A stretch of 43,662 nucleotides of DNA from an uncultured bacterium (GCA_937139365.1 CAKZPT010000050.1:1-43662), one strand, 5' to 3'; positions 32,708 to 43,137 are shown, counted from the first letter of the stretch. Notes: generated by a model not told the origin, from the sequence alone. Translations and numbers: made by a program.

Positions 32708-35587
32708 TCAACCGCCAACGCGGGGCGGCCAGTCGAAGAGGGCCGGTAGCGGCGGTCCAGTTCGTGGGGATTCACCGGGCCGTCATCGGGGTCGTCGGGG
32801 GACAGCACGCCGTACCGGCGCATCTCCCATAGGTAGGGCCGCGGTGGGCGGAAACCGGGCATGTCGAAGCGGCCGATTCCCCGAGTTCGCGCCGCCCGGC
32901 TTCGATCATTTCAAGAATCGCACAATAATCAGCGTCGTCTGCGCCTCGGAAGATGGCGGCCGTGTCGTTGGAGGCCCGGCAGATCCCCCAGCCACCGGCC
33001 TCCCGCGATAGCGGCGCCAGGAGTACGGTGGATTTTCGAGGCCGGCTCAGGTTGAAGACGATGTGACGGCTGGTGGACAGCCGCGGATCGTTCCAATCCG
33101 GCCGCCAGAATGAAACGCCGCGCTCGTCCGCCAACGCCGTCCGCAACTGACGCGCCGACCCCTGGTGACACGACAGGCACCGCCGCTCGATGGCCGCCCT
33201 GGCGGCCTGGGTTACGGGCCAGTCGAAATCCGTCACCACCTGTCGGTTCTCCGCATACCCCCCGATCGAGACGGATCCGAGCGCCGCGTACGTGCCCGGA
33301 TAGGGGGCGCCGGTGTCGATCCAGTAACGGAGGATGGCCTCCTGCCGTGGGCTCGTCCGCACGCCGTGATGCGACCCGTCGAGCATCTTCAAAATCCGGC
33401 TGGCGGAGGACCCAAGAGTCCGCGGCGCGTAGTCGCTGCGGGGATCGTTCCGTCCATCTGAGAAGAGACGGGCAACCGTCATCGCATAGTAGCGGTGGCT
33501 GAACATGGGGCCCCGGTCGCCGGAGAGCAGCAGCCGGGCCGGCGGAGGAACGGGCGGATCGCGGTCGTAACCGTGGCAGCGAACACACAACTCATCAAGG
33601 ATAGGCTGCACGTCGCGCGGAAAATCGAGCACGTCGGGCATCCCGCTCACCGGTCCCGGGCGCGACAGCGGGCGAGTCGGCGCCTTGGGTGTGCGGCGGC
33701 CGGCCGCGTTGGGCGCCGCCTGCGTCCGCGGCTCGTGGCAGCCGACGCAGCCGCTCTTCTCCTCGGGCATCACGCTGGCGAAGCTCTGCATCCGCTTCAC
33801 CGCGTACCCCGCCTCGTCCTGGGCGATGAACACGAAGGCCCGAAGGGCCGGCAGTTCGAACCGAGCCGAGCCGTCTTCCTCGACGGGCACAGTGCCGACG
33901 ATCCGCTCTAGCGTGAACGTCCCGCCGTAGCTGAGGGGGTCCATCCCACCGGTGTAGTTGATCGGCTTCGGCAACGATTCGAGGATCAGCAGCCGCTTGA
34001 TCTCGCCCCGCCGCACGCTGGCCATATTGCGCCCTTCCTAGATGTCGCTGAGCACAAACTCCCCCACGGGCGATTCCAGAACGATGCGGTCCGGCACGAC
34101 CGCCTCGCGGGAACGAGGCGCCAGCGGGCGGGGCTCGTGCAACATCGCCCTATGTCGATCCCCTTCGAGCGTGAACAGGGTCACCTACCCCCAGGCAGCA
34201 GCGCGACCAGGAAACGCCCCTTTGCCGCGAGGATCGTATCCTTGTCGACTGCCCAGGGGTCGCGGTAGTCCGCCCCGACGGTTCGGCGCCGCAGGCGGGA
34301 GGGGTCGTCGGGACCGGCCTTTGGATCTAGCAGCGCCACGTGGCCGGCGTGTTCCCGCTGGCCGTGGCCAGGCGAGTCGATGAGCACCAGCCAGTTTGAG
34401 CCGGGCACCGGGCGCGCGTCGATGAACACGCTGCCGGGATGCAAGTTGCCGAACAGCACCTGGACGCCGGTCCCATCGGGGTTGGAGGTCCAGAGATGGT
34501 GGTAGTGGACCTGGGACCGGTCGACGTACTCCCAGCGCATGTACGCCACGCGGCCGTCGGGCAGCGGCCAGGGCGTGTTGTCGTGCTCGATGTTCGCCGA
34601 GATGGGCAGCACGCCGGAGCCGTCCCGATTGCAGCGGCACATTGAGGCCACCTGCGTCAGCCAGCAGTTGACCCAGCGGCGGCAGCGGCTGGAGACGAAC
34701 GCGATTCGGTCATCCGGCAACCAGGCCGGCTCGATCTCGTCGTAGCGGCCGCCGCCGTCGGTGATCCGGCGCAGACCCTTGCCGTCCGCCCGAACCTCGT
34801 AGAGGTGGAACGACGTCGTTCCGGCGCGGCGCCATGAAAACAAGATCGTTTCCCCGTCGTAATGCACGGCGGGATCGCGGATCGTTCCGCCGGGATCGTC
34901 CACGATGGTCCGCACCGCGCGGCGGGCCAGATCGATGCGGATCAACCGTCCGCCGGCCCGATAGGCGACCCGACGCTCATCCTCGGCGTAGTACGAAAAT
35001 ATTCGCGTACCAGTGGCCGTCGTCGCCGACCTCCCGCACCGCCGCGACCACCTCGCGGATTCCGGCCTTTGCGCAACGCTCCAGCGCCGCGGTTCTCAAC
35101 TCGGATTCACGAGCGGCGCGGCGCGCCGCCAACCGTTCCTCCACCGGCCCGCCCAGCCCCACCTCCCAAATGGAATACAGGCGGTGCGGCCCCGGCCGGA
35201 GGCAAAGCACCCGGAGCCAACGGCCGGTCGCCGACAAACCCCCGAGAACCTCTGTCCCCCCGCGCCCATCCGTTCGATGGGCCACGCGCCGCCACAAACG
35301 GCCGTCGTCGGAGACCTCGATCGCGTATTCGGCGGCGCACGCGGCCTCCCATCGGAGGGTCACCCGCTCGAGAGTCGCCCGCTCGCCGAATCCACCGCGA
35401 CCCATTCCGTGCCCGCTCCAAGGCTGGCCCAGCGCGTGCCGTTGCGGCCGTCAAAGGCCAGGTCGGCCCCGTAGCTCGGTTTGTGCGTCGAAGAGGATGA
35501 AAACGCCGGTAACGGCACCTCCCCAAAAGCCAAGCCGGCGCAGACGACCGCAACGACTCCACCCCCACGGAATGCATTCGAGTTCAT
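32708..35587 (-). pseudogene. Secreted PD40/CXXCH protein (HzsA-like), multiply disrupted
   Basis: One long gene can be rebuilt from fragments in three frames. It starts at an ATG (35587) overlapping the stop of the nucleotidyltransferase gene, with a signal peptide. A discoidin (F5/8 type C)-like domain follows (DLAFDGRNGTRWASLGAG, then YAIEVSDDGRLWRRV). Next come PD40 beta-propeller repeats (TDGGGRYDEIEPAWLPDD) and a C-terminal part with three CXXCH motifs (CVGCH, CVRCH, CLSCH). Lesions: a frameshift near 35390; one at a four-base run (34997-35000); one at a C5 run (about 34188); a TAG at 34038-34040; one at a C4 run (32879-32882); and one near 32740. Related to proteins annotated as hydrazine synthase alpha-like in PVC bacteria; that identity is from memory. 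Confidence 0.8.
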
Positions 35588-36993
35588 TGGCGCATTCTGC
35601 CCGCCCCCCGGCGCCGGTCGACCCGGCCGGCGGCCGGCGGCGGCGATCCTGTGCCGGTGCGGCGCGCGCCACGAACCCACTCCAAAAGCGCGTCGCGGCC
35701 AAGCCCGGGGTTCTCGATCTGATGGTCGTGCACCCGACGCAGCCAGCGCCCCACCTCCGGCCCCGGCGGAATGCCCAGCCCCAGCAGGTCGGGCCCGCGC
35801 AACTTCGGCGGAGGAATCGCGCCCTCCTCCGCGATCTGCCGCCGCATCTCCGCCACCCGTTCCGCCGCCGGGCACGGGGCGCCGCGCACGCGCAGGTCAA
35901 GACGGTGTAGTTCCAGCCCCGTCTCGAACGCCGGCTCGGCCATCCACCGCCGAAGCCGCGCCGGTCGCATCGTCGGGATCTGCCGGTATCGCATGTGATC
36001 CCGCACGCACGCGACGACCACTTCGACCAGCCGGTTCGGCAGGCGGAGCCGTCGCACGGCGGCCTCCGCGATCCTCGCCCCGACCTCGGCATGTCCCCGA
36101 AAGTGGACGGGCGCGCCCTCGGCGTCAGTCTCGTCCGCCCGCGTCGCCGCCTTGCCGACGTCATGGAACAGGATCGCCCACGCCAGCGCCTCGGACCGCA
36201 TGTCCATCGCATCGAGCATCCGCGCGGTGTGCTCGAACACGTTCCCCTCCGGATGTCGGGCGGATCGCTGCCGCAGCCCCTCCAGCGCGGCGACCTCGGG
36301 AAGCACGACGGACAAGAGACCGCTGTCCCGAAGCAGGCGCACCCCCTGGCCAGGTCGCGGGGACTCCAGCAGAATGCGTCGGAGCTCCTGCGCGATACGC
36401 TCCCTGGCGATCCGGCCGAGGTGGGCCGCCATCCGGCGGATCGCCTCCATCGTGGCCGGCTCGATCTCGAACCCCAGCGTCGAGGCAAACCGCACGGCGC
36501 GCAGCATCCGGAGATGGTCCTCCCGGAATCGCTGCTCCGGGTCGCCGATCGCGCGAATCCGCCGTTCTCGAAGATCCCGCCGTCCACCGACGAGATCCAC
36601 GACCCTATCCTCGACGGGATCGTAGAACATTCCATTGATGGTGAAATCCCGGCGCGCGGCGTCGGCGGCTTCATCCGCGTACTCCACGGAGGTCGGCCTG
36701 CGGCCGTCGGCGTAGTCCCGGTCGCGACGGAACGTCGCCACCTCAAACCAGTACTGGTCCTGCCGAACCAAGACGACCCCGAACGCCCGTCCCACCTCCT
36801 TCGTCGCCGCGAACAACGAGATCACCTGTTGCGGCCGCGCGTCGGTTACGATGTCAATATCCTTGGCCGGTCGGCCGAGCAGACGATCGCGAACGCATCC
36901 CCCTGCCCACATCGCCTTGTGCCCGGCGGACCGCAGGCGTTCGCACACGCGCCGCGAGGAGGCCTCCATCGCCACGCTGGTGTCGCTGGCCAT
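35584..36993 (-). CDS. cca: CCA-adding/poly(A) polymerase family tRNA nucleotidyltransferase
   Basis: 469 residues. A class II nucleotidyltransferase head shows WAGGCVRDRLLGRPAKDIDIVTDA, with the GG, RRDFTINGM and metal-binding D-x-D. RNA-binding head-to-neck motifs REDHLRMLRAVRFAS and EPATMEAIRRMA follow. An HD domain (ILFHDVGK, about residue 265) comes next, then a variable C-terminal domain. The ATG at 36993 is preferred since the fold starts shortly after. It adds or repairs the CCA end of tRNAs, although both tRNAs in this window encode CCA. The stop overlaps the start of the PD40 pseudogene by four bases. It may instead be a PcnB-type poly(A) polymerase. Confidence 0.9.
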   Translation of the reverse strand: MASDTSVAMEASSRRVCERLRSAGHKAMWAGGCVRDRLLGRPAKDIDIVTDARPQQVISLFAATKEVGRAFGVVLVRQDQYWFEVATFRRDRDYADGRRPTSVEYADEAADAARRDFTINGMFYDPVEDRVVDLVGGRRDLRERRIRAIGDPEQRFREDHLRMLRAVRFASTLGFEIEPATMEAIRRMAAHLGRIARERIAQELRRILLESPRPGQGVRLLRDSGLLSVVLPEVAALEGLRQRSARHPEGNVFEHTARMLDAMDMRSEALAWAILFHDVGKAATRADETDAEGAPVHFRGHAEVGARIAEAAVRRLRLPNRLVEVVVACVRDHMRYRQIPTMRPARLRRWMAEPAFETGLELHRLDLRVRGAPCPAAERVAEMRRQIAEEGAIPPPKLRGPDLLGLGIPPGPEVGRWLRRVHDHQIENPGLGRDALLEWVRGARRTGTGSPPPAAGRVDRRRGAGRMRQ

Positions 36994-37021
36994 GCGCCCA
37001 CTATATCGTATCTTGAGGGGC

Positions 37022-38593
37022 ATGAAGACACCCCTTTTGCTCGCCGGCGCCGCAGTCGTGGCGTGCGCGGCCGCGGCGCCGGCCTTCGGTTCCCCATTCC
37101 AGGTGTCCGTACGGACGACCGACGACGGCCGGACGATCGAGGTCGCGGTCGGTATCCCCTCTCAACATCGACTCTACGCCGACAGCCTTAAGGTAGCCGG
37201 CCTGGACGGAACCGAGCTGGGCCCCGGATCCCTTCCCCCGCCCGAACCGATGAAGGATCCCTTGAGCGGCCAATCGCATCCATTCTACCCTTCGTCGATC
37301 ACCGGCCGATGGCCAGTGGTTCGTTCCGGCCCCGGGGGGCCGGCCGTGTCGGTCGAATGGCAGGGCTGCGACGACGCCCAATGTTTTTTCCCGGAGCGCA
37401 TGGAGTGGCGGGCCGGCGACGTCGCTCCTCCGCCGCCTCCCGCGCCGGCGCAGCCGCCCGGGCGCGCGATTCCGAACGACTTTTCGCTGGCGCGGACCAG
37501 CGTCGGGTACCAAGGAGAGACGGCGTTTCTGGCGTTTCTCGAGGGCCGAGGCGGAACCGTGGACCTGTTGCGGCGCGGCTGGGTGGTGGCCATCGCCCTG
37601 ATTCTCGGCGGCGGGCTGTTGCTGAACTTGACCCCCTGCGTGCTGCCGATGATCCCGATCAACCTTGCGATCATCGGCGCAGGCGCCCGCGCCCGTTCGC
37701 GCGCCGAGGGGTTTGCGTTGGGGGGGCTCTACGGAGTGGGCATGTGCGTGGCGTACGGGCTGCTGGGGGTGGCCGTCGTCCGGTCTGGCGCCCCCTTCGG
37801 CGCACTGAACGCATCGCCTTGGTTCAACGCATCGATCGCCGCGCTGTTTGCCGTGTTGGCGCTGGCCATGTTTGGCGCCATCCCGCTGGATCTCTCGCGG
37901 TTTCAAGGCCGGCTGGGCGCGGGCGGTCCCGGCCGCCACCGCTACGCGGGAGTGTTTGCGCTCGGCGCGGTGTCGGCCCTTCTGGCGGGGGCGTGCGTCG
38001 CGCCCGTGTTGATCAGCGTCCTGCTGCTGGCGGCCTCGCTCTATCAAAAGGGCCACGCCGTTGCGCTGTTCCTGCCGTTTCTGCTGGGCCTGGGCATGGC
38101 TCTGCCCTGGCCGTTCGCCGGGGCCGGTCTGGCCCGGCTACCTCCGCCCGGGCGCTGGATGGACTGGGTCAAGTACGGATTCGGCGTCTTCATCGCGGCC
38201 ATGGCCCTATACTACGGCCGTCTGGCCTGGGACGGATTCCGCGGGCCGGCCGCGCCGCCAGGGGCCAAGGGAACCGAGGGCAAGGCGAAGTTCGACCACG
38301 ACCTGCCCGCCGGTGCCGGGCCGGACGCGTGGGCGGTCGTGTTCGACCAAGCGCGCCGGGAAGGACGGCCGGTCTTTGTGGATTTCTGGGCGACCTGGTG
38401 CAAGAACTGCGCCGCCATGGAGGCCACCACCTTTCGGCAGCCCGCCATCCGCGCCGCGCTGGCGCGAATGGTAACGGTGCGCTACCAGGCCGAGCGCCCG
38501 GCGGAAGAGCCGGCGCGCTCCCTCCTCGCCGAATTCGGCGCACTCGGTCTGCCCACCTTCGCGATTCTCGAACGCCGCACGGAGGGCCGCTGA
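37022..38593 (+). CDS. dsbD: Thiol:disulfide interchange protein DsbD
   Basis: 523 residues. It carries electrons from cytoplasmic thioredoxin across the membrane to periplasmic thiol proteins. A signal peptide precedes the N-terminal alpha domain, whose cysteine pair is in WQGCDDAQCFFPERMEW. The membrane domain of about eight helices has the redox cysteines in NLTPCVLPMIPI (near residue 206) and GACVAPVLIS (near 325). The C-terminal thioredoxin-like gamma domain has FWATWCKNCAAME (near 460). GAGGGG stands three bases before the ATG. It is divergent from cca with 28 bases between starts. It could help mature secreted CXXCH proteins such as the decayed neighbour; that is an inference. Confidence 0.94.
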   Translation: MKTPLLLAGAAVVACAAAAPAFGSPFQVSVRTTDDGRTIEVAVGIPSQHRLYADSLKVAGLDGTELGPGSLPPPEPMKDPLSGQSHPFYPSSITGRWPVVRSGPGGPAVSVEWQGCDDAQCFFPERMEWRAGDVAPPPPPAPAQPPGRAIPNDFSLARTSVGYQGETAFLAFLEGRGGTVDLLRRGWVVAIALILGGGLLLNLTPCVLPMIPINLAIIGAGARARSRAEGFALGGLYGVGMCVAYGLLGVAVVRSGAPFGALNASPWFNASIAALFAVLALAMFGAIPLDLSRFQGRLGAGGPGRHRYAGVFALGAVSALLAGACVAPVLISVLLLAASLYQKGHAVALFLPFLLGLGMALPWPFAGAGLARLPPPGRWMDWVKYGFGVFIAAMALYYGRLAWDGFRGPAAPPGAKGTEGKAKFDHDLPAGAGPDAWAVVFDQARREGRPVFVDFWATWCKNCAAMEATTFRQPAIRAALARMVTVRYQAERPAEEPARSLLAEFGALGLPTFAILERRTEGR

Positions 38594-38652
38594 TCCGACG
38601 GCTGCCGACTGAAGCCCGCCACAATCCGGACGCGTTCTGCTAGACTGCGTTC

Positions 38653-40197
38653 ATGAGAACCGCGCGGGCCATGTGGGTGGGCATGGCGGTCGCCGTCGCA
38701 GTGGCCGCTCACGCCGCCCCAACGAACATCTTGTTCTGTATCGCCGACGACTGGTCGCATTCGCATGCCGGCGCCTACGGTTGCCGTTGAATATCGACAC
38801 CCGCGTTTGACCGCGTCGCGCGTTCCGGCATCCTGTTCGACCGCTGCTACACCCCGAACGCGAAGTGCGCGCCCTCGCGCGCCTGCATCATCACGGGCCG
38901 CCATCCTTGGCAGCTCGGCGCCGCCGCCAACCATGTTCCGTTCTTCCCGGCCGAACTCCCAAGTGTATTCGAAGTATTGGCCCGCCGCGGTTGGCACGTC
39001 GGCTACACCGGCAAGGGATGGTCGCCCGGCAACGCCGGCCGTCGGGAGCTCACCGGGCGCGCCTTCAACCGCCGCCAGTCCCCGCCGCCCACCTCCGGCA
39101 TCAGCTCCCTCGACTACGCTGCCAACTTCGAAGACTTTTTACGCGCTCGTCCCGCCGGCGCGCCGTTCCTCTTCTGGTACGGAGGCCTCGAGCCTCATCG
39201 CGGCTACGAGTACGGTTCCGGCCCCCGCCTCACCGGCCGTTCGCCAGTCGACGTGGATCGCGTGCCCGCGTTCTGGCCCGACCACGAGGTCGTCCGCACC
39301 GACCTGCTGGACTATGCCCTCGAAGTGGAACATTTCGGCCGCCACCTCGGCCGGATGTTGGACGTGCTCGAACAGCGCGGCGAGTGGTCGAACACCGTCG
39401 TCATCGTCACCTCGGACAACGGCATGCCGTTCCCCCGGTGCAAGGGCAACATCTACGAGCTGTCGAACCACATGCCGCTGGCCGTCGCGTGGCCGGCGGG
39501 GCTCCGGCAGCCGGGCCGGAGGTCCGCAACGCCGCGCCTATGCACTGGCCCGCCGGCAACCCGTAAACCGGTTATATGAACACCGACGGCGGCGCGACGA
39601 AGACCCTGCTTCTCGACGTGCGACGGCGCGATCCCGCCAACGCCGACGCCCAGCGGTTCTGGCAGCTCAACTTTGGACGACGCCCCTCGGAGGAACTCTA
39701 CGACCTGACCGCCGACCCGGACTGTGTGGTCAATCTCGCCGACCGTCCGGAGACCGCCGCGACGCGGGCAGCGCTGCGCCGGCGCCTGGAAGAGCGACTG
39801 GCCGCCGAGGGCGACCTGCGGTCGGCCGGCGGGGCCGGGAGTACGAGGCCCACCCTTACGCCCACCCCGACCACGTTCGCTTCTACGAGCGCTTCATGGC
39901 CGGTGAAAAGGTCCGGGCCGGCTGGATCCGACCGACGGACATCGAACACGGATTCTATTCCGCCCCCCCGTCATCCGCGCATTTGCCGCACTCCCCGACG
40001 AGGATGGCGTGCGCCTGAGGTGGGACGTGGACGGCCGCGAGCCGACGTGCGCGCCGACGGAGCTGCGGATCGAGCCGGACGTGGGCTTCCTGTCGTCGGA
40101 CCGCGGAGAGGTCCGCGTGGCGAGCGGGGGGCCGTGGACCCTGATGGCCCTCAACCCCGCCGGCACTAACCGTCAGACCGTCGCCGCCGTGCCCTGA
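38653..40197 (+). pseudogene. Secreted sulfatase (N-sulfoglucosamine type), multiply disrupted
   Basis: A signal peptide precedes NILFCIADDWSHSHAGAYG, the sulfatase metal-binding start. The formylglycine motif C-A-P-S-R survives ([17 protein letters not shown]), as do [10 protein letters not shown] and [12 protein letters not shown]. Lesions: TGA at 38788-38790 where Trp is expected; a frameshift with an apparent deletion near 39515; a TAA (39564-39566) in GNP[13 protein letters not shown], where Glu is likely; a frameshift near 39835; and another at a C7 run (39963-39969). The final part reads VIRAFAALPDEDGVRLRWD and may be a beta-sandwich tail. It resembles heparan N-sulfatase-like enzymes and lies 59 bases after dsbD. 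Confidence 0.88.
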
Positions 40198-40246
40198 CGC
40201 GCCGTCCGTTCTTTCCCCCACAAGGCTTCCGCGCTACTCTCCGCCT

Positions 40247-41218
40247 GTGCGACGCCACGTCCAGACGTTCTTGGCTGTCGCCGGCCTGACGACGCGCGAA
40301 ATGGTCCGGCAGCCCCTGACCCTGTTGGTGACCGCCTGCGCCGTCGCCGTGGCCGCGCTGCTGCCGCTGCTGACGACCCACACCCTCGACGAGGGCGAAA
40401 AGATCATCGCCGACAACGCGCTGGCGCTGCATTTCTTTCTCGGCCTCTTTCTCGCGGCTATGTCGGCCAGCCATGCGATGTCGGCCGAACTGCGCCGCGG
40501 GACGGCGGCGGCCGTGCTGGCCAAGCCCGTGGATCGCGCGGTGTTCTTTCTGGCCAAGTACGCCGGGCTGGCCGCCGGCATGGCCATGTATTCGGCGATC
40601 CTTGCCCCGGCGACGCTGATGGCGGCCCGAGTCGTCGCGGTGCCGTTTTTCTGGGATTGGCGCGTCGAAATCCCGTTCCTATGCACCGTCCCCCTCGCGC
40701 TGCTGGGTGCGGCGGCCGCAAACTTCTTGACGCGCCGCTCGTTCGCCTCGCTGACCTGGTATTTGTTGCTGCTGTTCGTCCTGGGCGCCTTCGTAGCGGG
40801 CGGGTGGCAGCCCAAGGAGGGTATCGCACCGGAGCGTTTCGGCGCCTTCTACCTGAGGCCGATGTTCGCCGCGAACGGGCTGATCGCAGTTGCCCTTCTG
40901 GTGTTGACCGCGATCGCGCTGGCCGCCTCGACGCGGCTGGAGGCGGTGCCGACGATGGTATTGTCGGCCGGCGTCTTCCTGGTTGGACTGGTGAGCGACC
41001 ACCTGTTCGCCGGCCGGGCCGATCGGTGGTGGTGGGCGGGCGCGCTTCGCGCCGTTGTGCCGAACTGGCAGCACTTCTGGCTGGCCGACGCCGTGCTGTT
41101 GGACGCCCCAGTCCCGCCCTCGTACATCGTCGCCGTCCTCGGGTACGCGGCCGCGTACTTGATTGGCATTCTGGCGGTCGGTATCGTCATGTTCCGCTCG
41201 GCGGAAGTGAAGACCTGA
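40247..41218 (+). CDS. ABC-2 type membrane permease
   Basis: 323 residues with about six or seven hydrophobic segments. The stretch MSAELRRGTAAAVLAKPVDRAVFFLAKYAG is the classic amphipathic coupling-helix region of ABC-2 transporters (NosY/GldF-type). No ATPase gene is adjacent on the left, where the sulfatase relic lies; it may lie beyond the right edge. The GTG start has no strong Shine-Dalgarno. The stop shares a base with the ATG of the HflK-like gene (TGATG at 41216-41220), so the permease and the SPFH proteins are translationally coupled. The substrate is unknown. Confidence 0.85.
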   Translation: MRRHVQTFLAVAGLTTREMVRQPLTLLVTACAVAVAALLPLLTTHTLDEGEKIIADNALALHFFLGLFLAAMSASHAMSAELRRGTAAAVLAKPVDRAVFFLAKYAGLAAGMAMYSAILAPATLMAARVVAVPFFWDWRVEIPFLCTVPLALLGAAAANFLTRRSFASLTWYLLLLFVLGAFVAGGWQPKEGIAPERFGAFYLRPMFAANGLIAVALLVLTAIALAASTRLEAVPTMVLSAGVFLVGLVSDHLFAGRADRWWWAGALRAVVPNWQHFWLADAVLLDAPVPPSYIVAVLGYAAAYLIGILAVGIVMFRSAEVKT

Positions 41219-43137
41219 TGGACGCCACCGCGGAACGCACGGCCCTTGCCGCCGCCGTCGTTTGCGCGGCCGCGGCGGGGATCACCCTGGCGGGCGGTCC
41301 ACCGGGCCATGCCTCACGGCCTGACGCCGCCGCCGGCGTCCTTCAGGCGTGGGCCGCGCTCGTGGCGCTGGTGGTGGCCCTGCGGGAGTGGTTGGCCGGC
41401 GCCGAAAGCGCCGAAGCGGAGGAGGCAGAGGCGCTTCGAAGGCGAGCGGGCACAGGGTTGTTTGCGACCGACGCCGCCCCCTTGCCCTTCTCCGCCGCAC
41501 GGTCGCGCGCGATCCTTGAGCGCCGGATCGTCCCGCTGGTGGCGCCGCTCTTTGGCACGGTCCTGCTGCTGGCATCCCGGAGGCTCTGGCAGAAACTCCC
41601 GCCGCCGCATGAGATCGGCGCCCCCGCCACGGCCGTTACGGACCGCCTCGCCTGGTTCGGCGCCGCTACGTTTGTCCTCCTGATCCTCGCTCGGTACCTT
41701 ATCGTCGCTTCTCGCGCTCCCTCGCGGGTGCGTCTGCGGGCCGCCGGCGTGGCGGCCGCCGCGGCCGCCGGCGGCGCCGGAGCCGCCTTGGCCAGCGCAT
41801 TGGCCCTTCGCGCCGGCCTACCCGGGGCCCCTCGCATGATCAGCGCGATGCTGGCTGCCGGTCTGGCCGTGCTCGGCCTGGAACAGTGGGTATTCGCGAT
41901 TCTGGAACTGTACCGGCCGCGTCGTCCGGAAGACCCGCCTTCCTCCCCTTACGAGAGTCGGCTGGTCCGCCGACTGTGCGATCCGACGGCCTGGCTGCGC
42001 ACCGCCGCGGAATCGCTGGATTATCAGTTCGGTTTTGCGGTCTCCCGAACATGGGTCGCCGCCTTTCTGGCGCGGACGGTGGCCCCCCTCGCCGTATTGC
42101 AGGCCGCCGTGCTCTGGGGCCTGACGTGCCTAGTCGCGCTGGGGCCGGAGGAGCAAGGGTTGCGTGAACGATGGGGACGCCCGGTGGGCGGCCGCAATGG
42201 AACGACCCTTGGGCCCGGCCTACACGCGAAATGGCCCTGGCCGATCGAGATCGTCCGCCGCGCCCCGACCCGCCGCCCTCAACGCCTGTTTTTGGGCTTC
42301 GATCCGCACGGACCGGAGCCGGCCGACCTGTTGTGGAGCCGACCGCACCACGCACGGGAGGACCGGTTCCTCGCCGCCGTCACGGCGCGGGGGCCGGAGG
42401 TCTCCGCCGCATCGGGCGCCGCCCCGGCAAGCATCGTCAATGTCAACCTGCCTGTCGAATACGCAATCACCAATCTCTACGACTATTTGTACAGCGCGGC
42501 CGACCCGGCCGCCCTGATCGGGCAAATCGCCCGACGCGTCCTCACTACCGAGATCGCCGGGCGCGACGTATTCGACATCCTCGGCCCGGGGCAGGCCGGG
42601 TTCGCCGATGCCCTCTCGCGCCGGCTGGGGGAGGAAGTGGGCCGCCTGCGCTTGGGCGTGGCCATCACGTTCGTCGGCGTCCAGGGCGTCCACCCGCCGG
42701 TCGAAGTCGCGGAGGCGTTCGAGTCCGTCGTCGAGGCGATCGAGGAGCGGGAGACCGCCATCCTGTCGGGCCGCGCGCACGCTGCCAGGGTAGTTGCCAC
42801 GTCGGAGGCGTCGGCGCGGCGGATTGTCCAACTCGCGGAAGCCGCCCGCGACCGGATCCGGACCGTATCGGCGGCCGCCGCCGACAGGTTTCGTTCGCAG
42901 AAGGCCGCTCACGACGCCGGGACGCGTGTGTATCCCGGCTTCGTGGCACTGGAGACCCTGCGCCGCGCCCTCGCCGGCCCACGACTGTATGTGGTCGCCG
43001 CCACGCCGGAGCGGGAGGTCCTTCATTTGAACCTCGAGCCGAAACTGTCGTCGGTCCTCTGGGACCTAGACGATTTGACCACCAATCGTCCTGGCCCCGC
43101 CGCAGCGGGCGCGGGCCGTGGGGAGGGCTCGCGATGA
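41218..43137 (+). CDS. HflK-like SPFH protein with large N-terminal membrane domain
   Basis: 639 residues, longer than typical HflK (about 400). Residues 1-300 contain about six hydrophobic segments (for example FGTVLLLASRRLW, TFVLLILARYLIVAS and AVLQAAVLWGLTCLVAL), forming an unusual membrane domain. From about 310 the SPFH/band-7 domain begins: GLRERWGRPVGG, GPGLHAKWPWPIEIV, NVNLPVEYAITNLYDYLY and VRTVS-type coiled-coil helices near 520-570. The last block ends LNLEPKLSSVLWDLD. HflK-HflC complexes cage the FtsH protease in E. coli. It is coupled to the upstream ABC permease and overlaps hflC (ATGA at 43134-43137). Membrane-fused HflK proteins also occur elsewhere in the PVC group, from memory. 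Confidence 0.85.
   Translation: MDATAERTALAAAVVCAAAAGITLAGGPPGHASRPDAAAGVLQAWAALVALVVALREWLAGAESAEAEEAEALRRRAGTGLFATDAAPLPFSAARSRAILERRIVPLVAPLFGTVLLLASRRLWQKLPPPHEIGAPATAVTDRLAWFGAATFVLLILARYLIVASRAPSRVRLRAAGVAAAAAAGGAGAALASALALRAGLPGAPRMISAMLAAGLAVLGLEQWVFAILELYRPRRPEDPPSSPYESRLVRRLCDPTAWLRTAAESLDYQFGFAVSRTWVAAFLARTVAPLAVLQAAVLWGLTCLVALGPEEQGLRERWGRPVGGRNGTTLGPGLHAKWPWPIEIVRRAPTRRPQRLFLGFDPHGPEPADLLWSRPHHAREDRFLAAVTARGPEVSAASGAAPASIVNVNLPVEYAITNLYDYLYSAADPAALIGQIARRVLTTEIAGRDVFDILGPGQAGFADALSRRLGEEVGRLRLGVAITFVGVQGVHPPVEVAEAFESVVEAIEERETAILSGRAHAARVVATSEASARRIVQLAEAARDRIRTVSAAAADRFRSQKAAHDAGTRVYPGFVALETLRRALAGPRLYVVAATPEREVLHLNLEPKLSSVLWDLDDLTTNRPGPAAAGAGRGEGSR

Noticed and set aside
31928-33011. 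Plus-strand frames in the gap upstream of the RRM gene (for example 32301-33011)
   Set aside because: They have no start signal or family similarity and run into the PD40 pseudogene on the opposite strand.
30493-38790. Stop-codon recoding (TAG or TGA read as Trp)
   Set aside because: Both genes also carry frameshifts and other stops, and intact genes here end normally with TGA, TAG and TAA. Ordinary pseudogene decay explains it.
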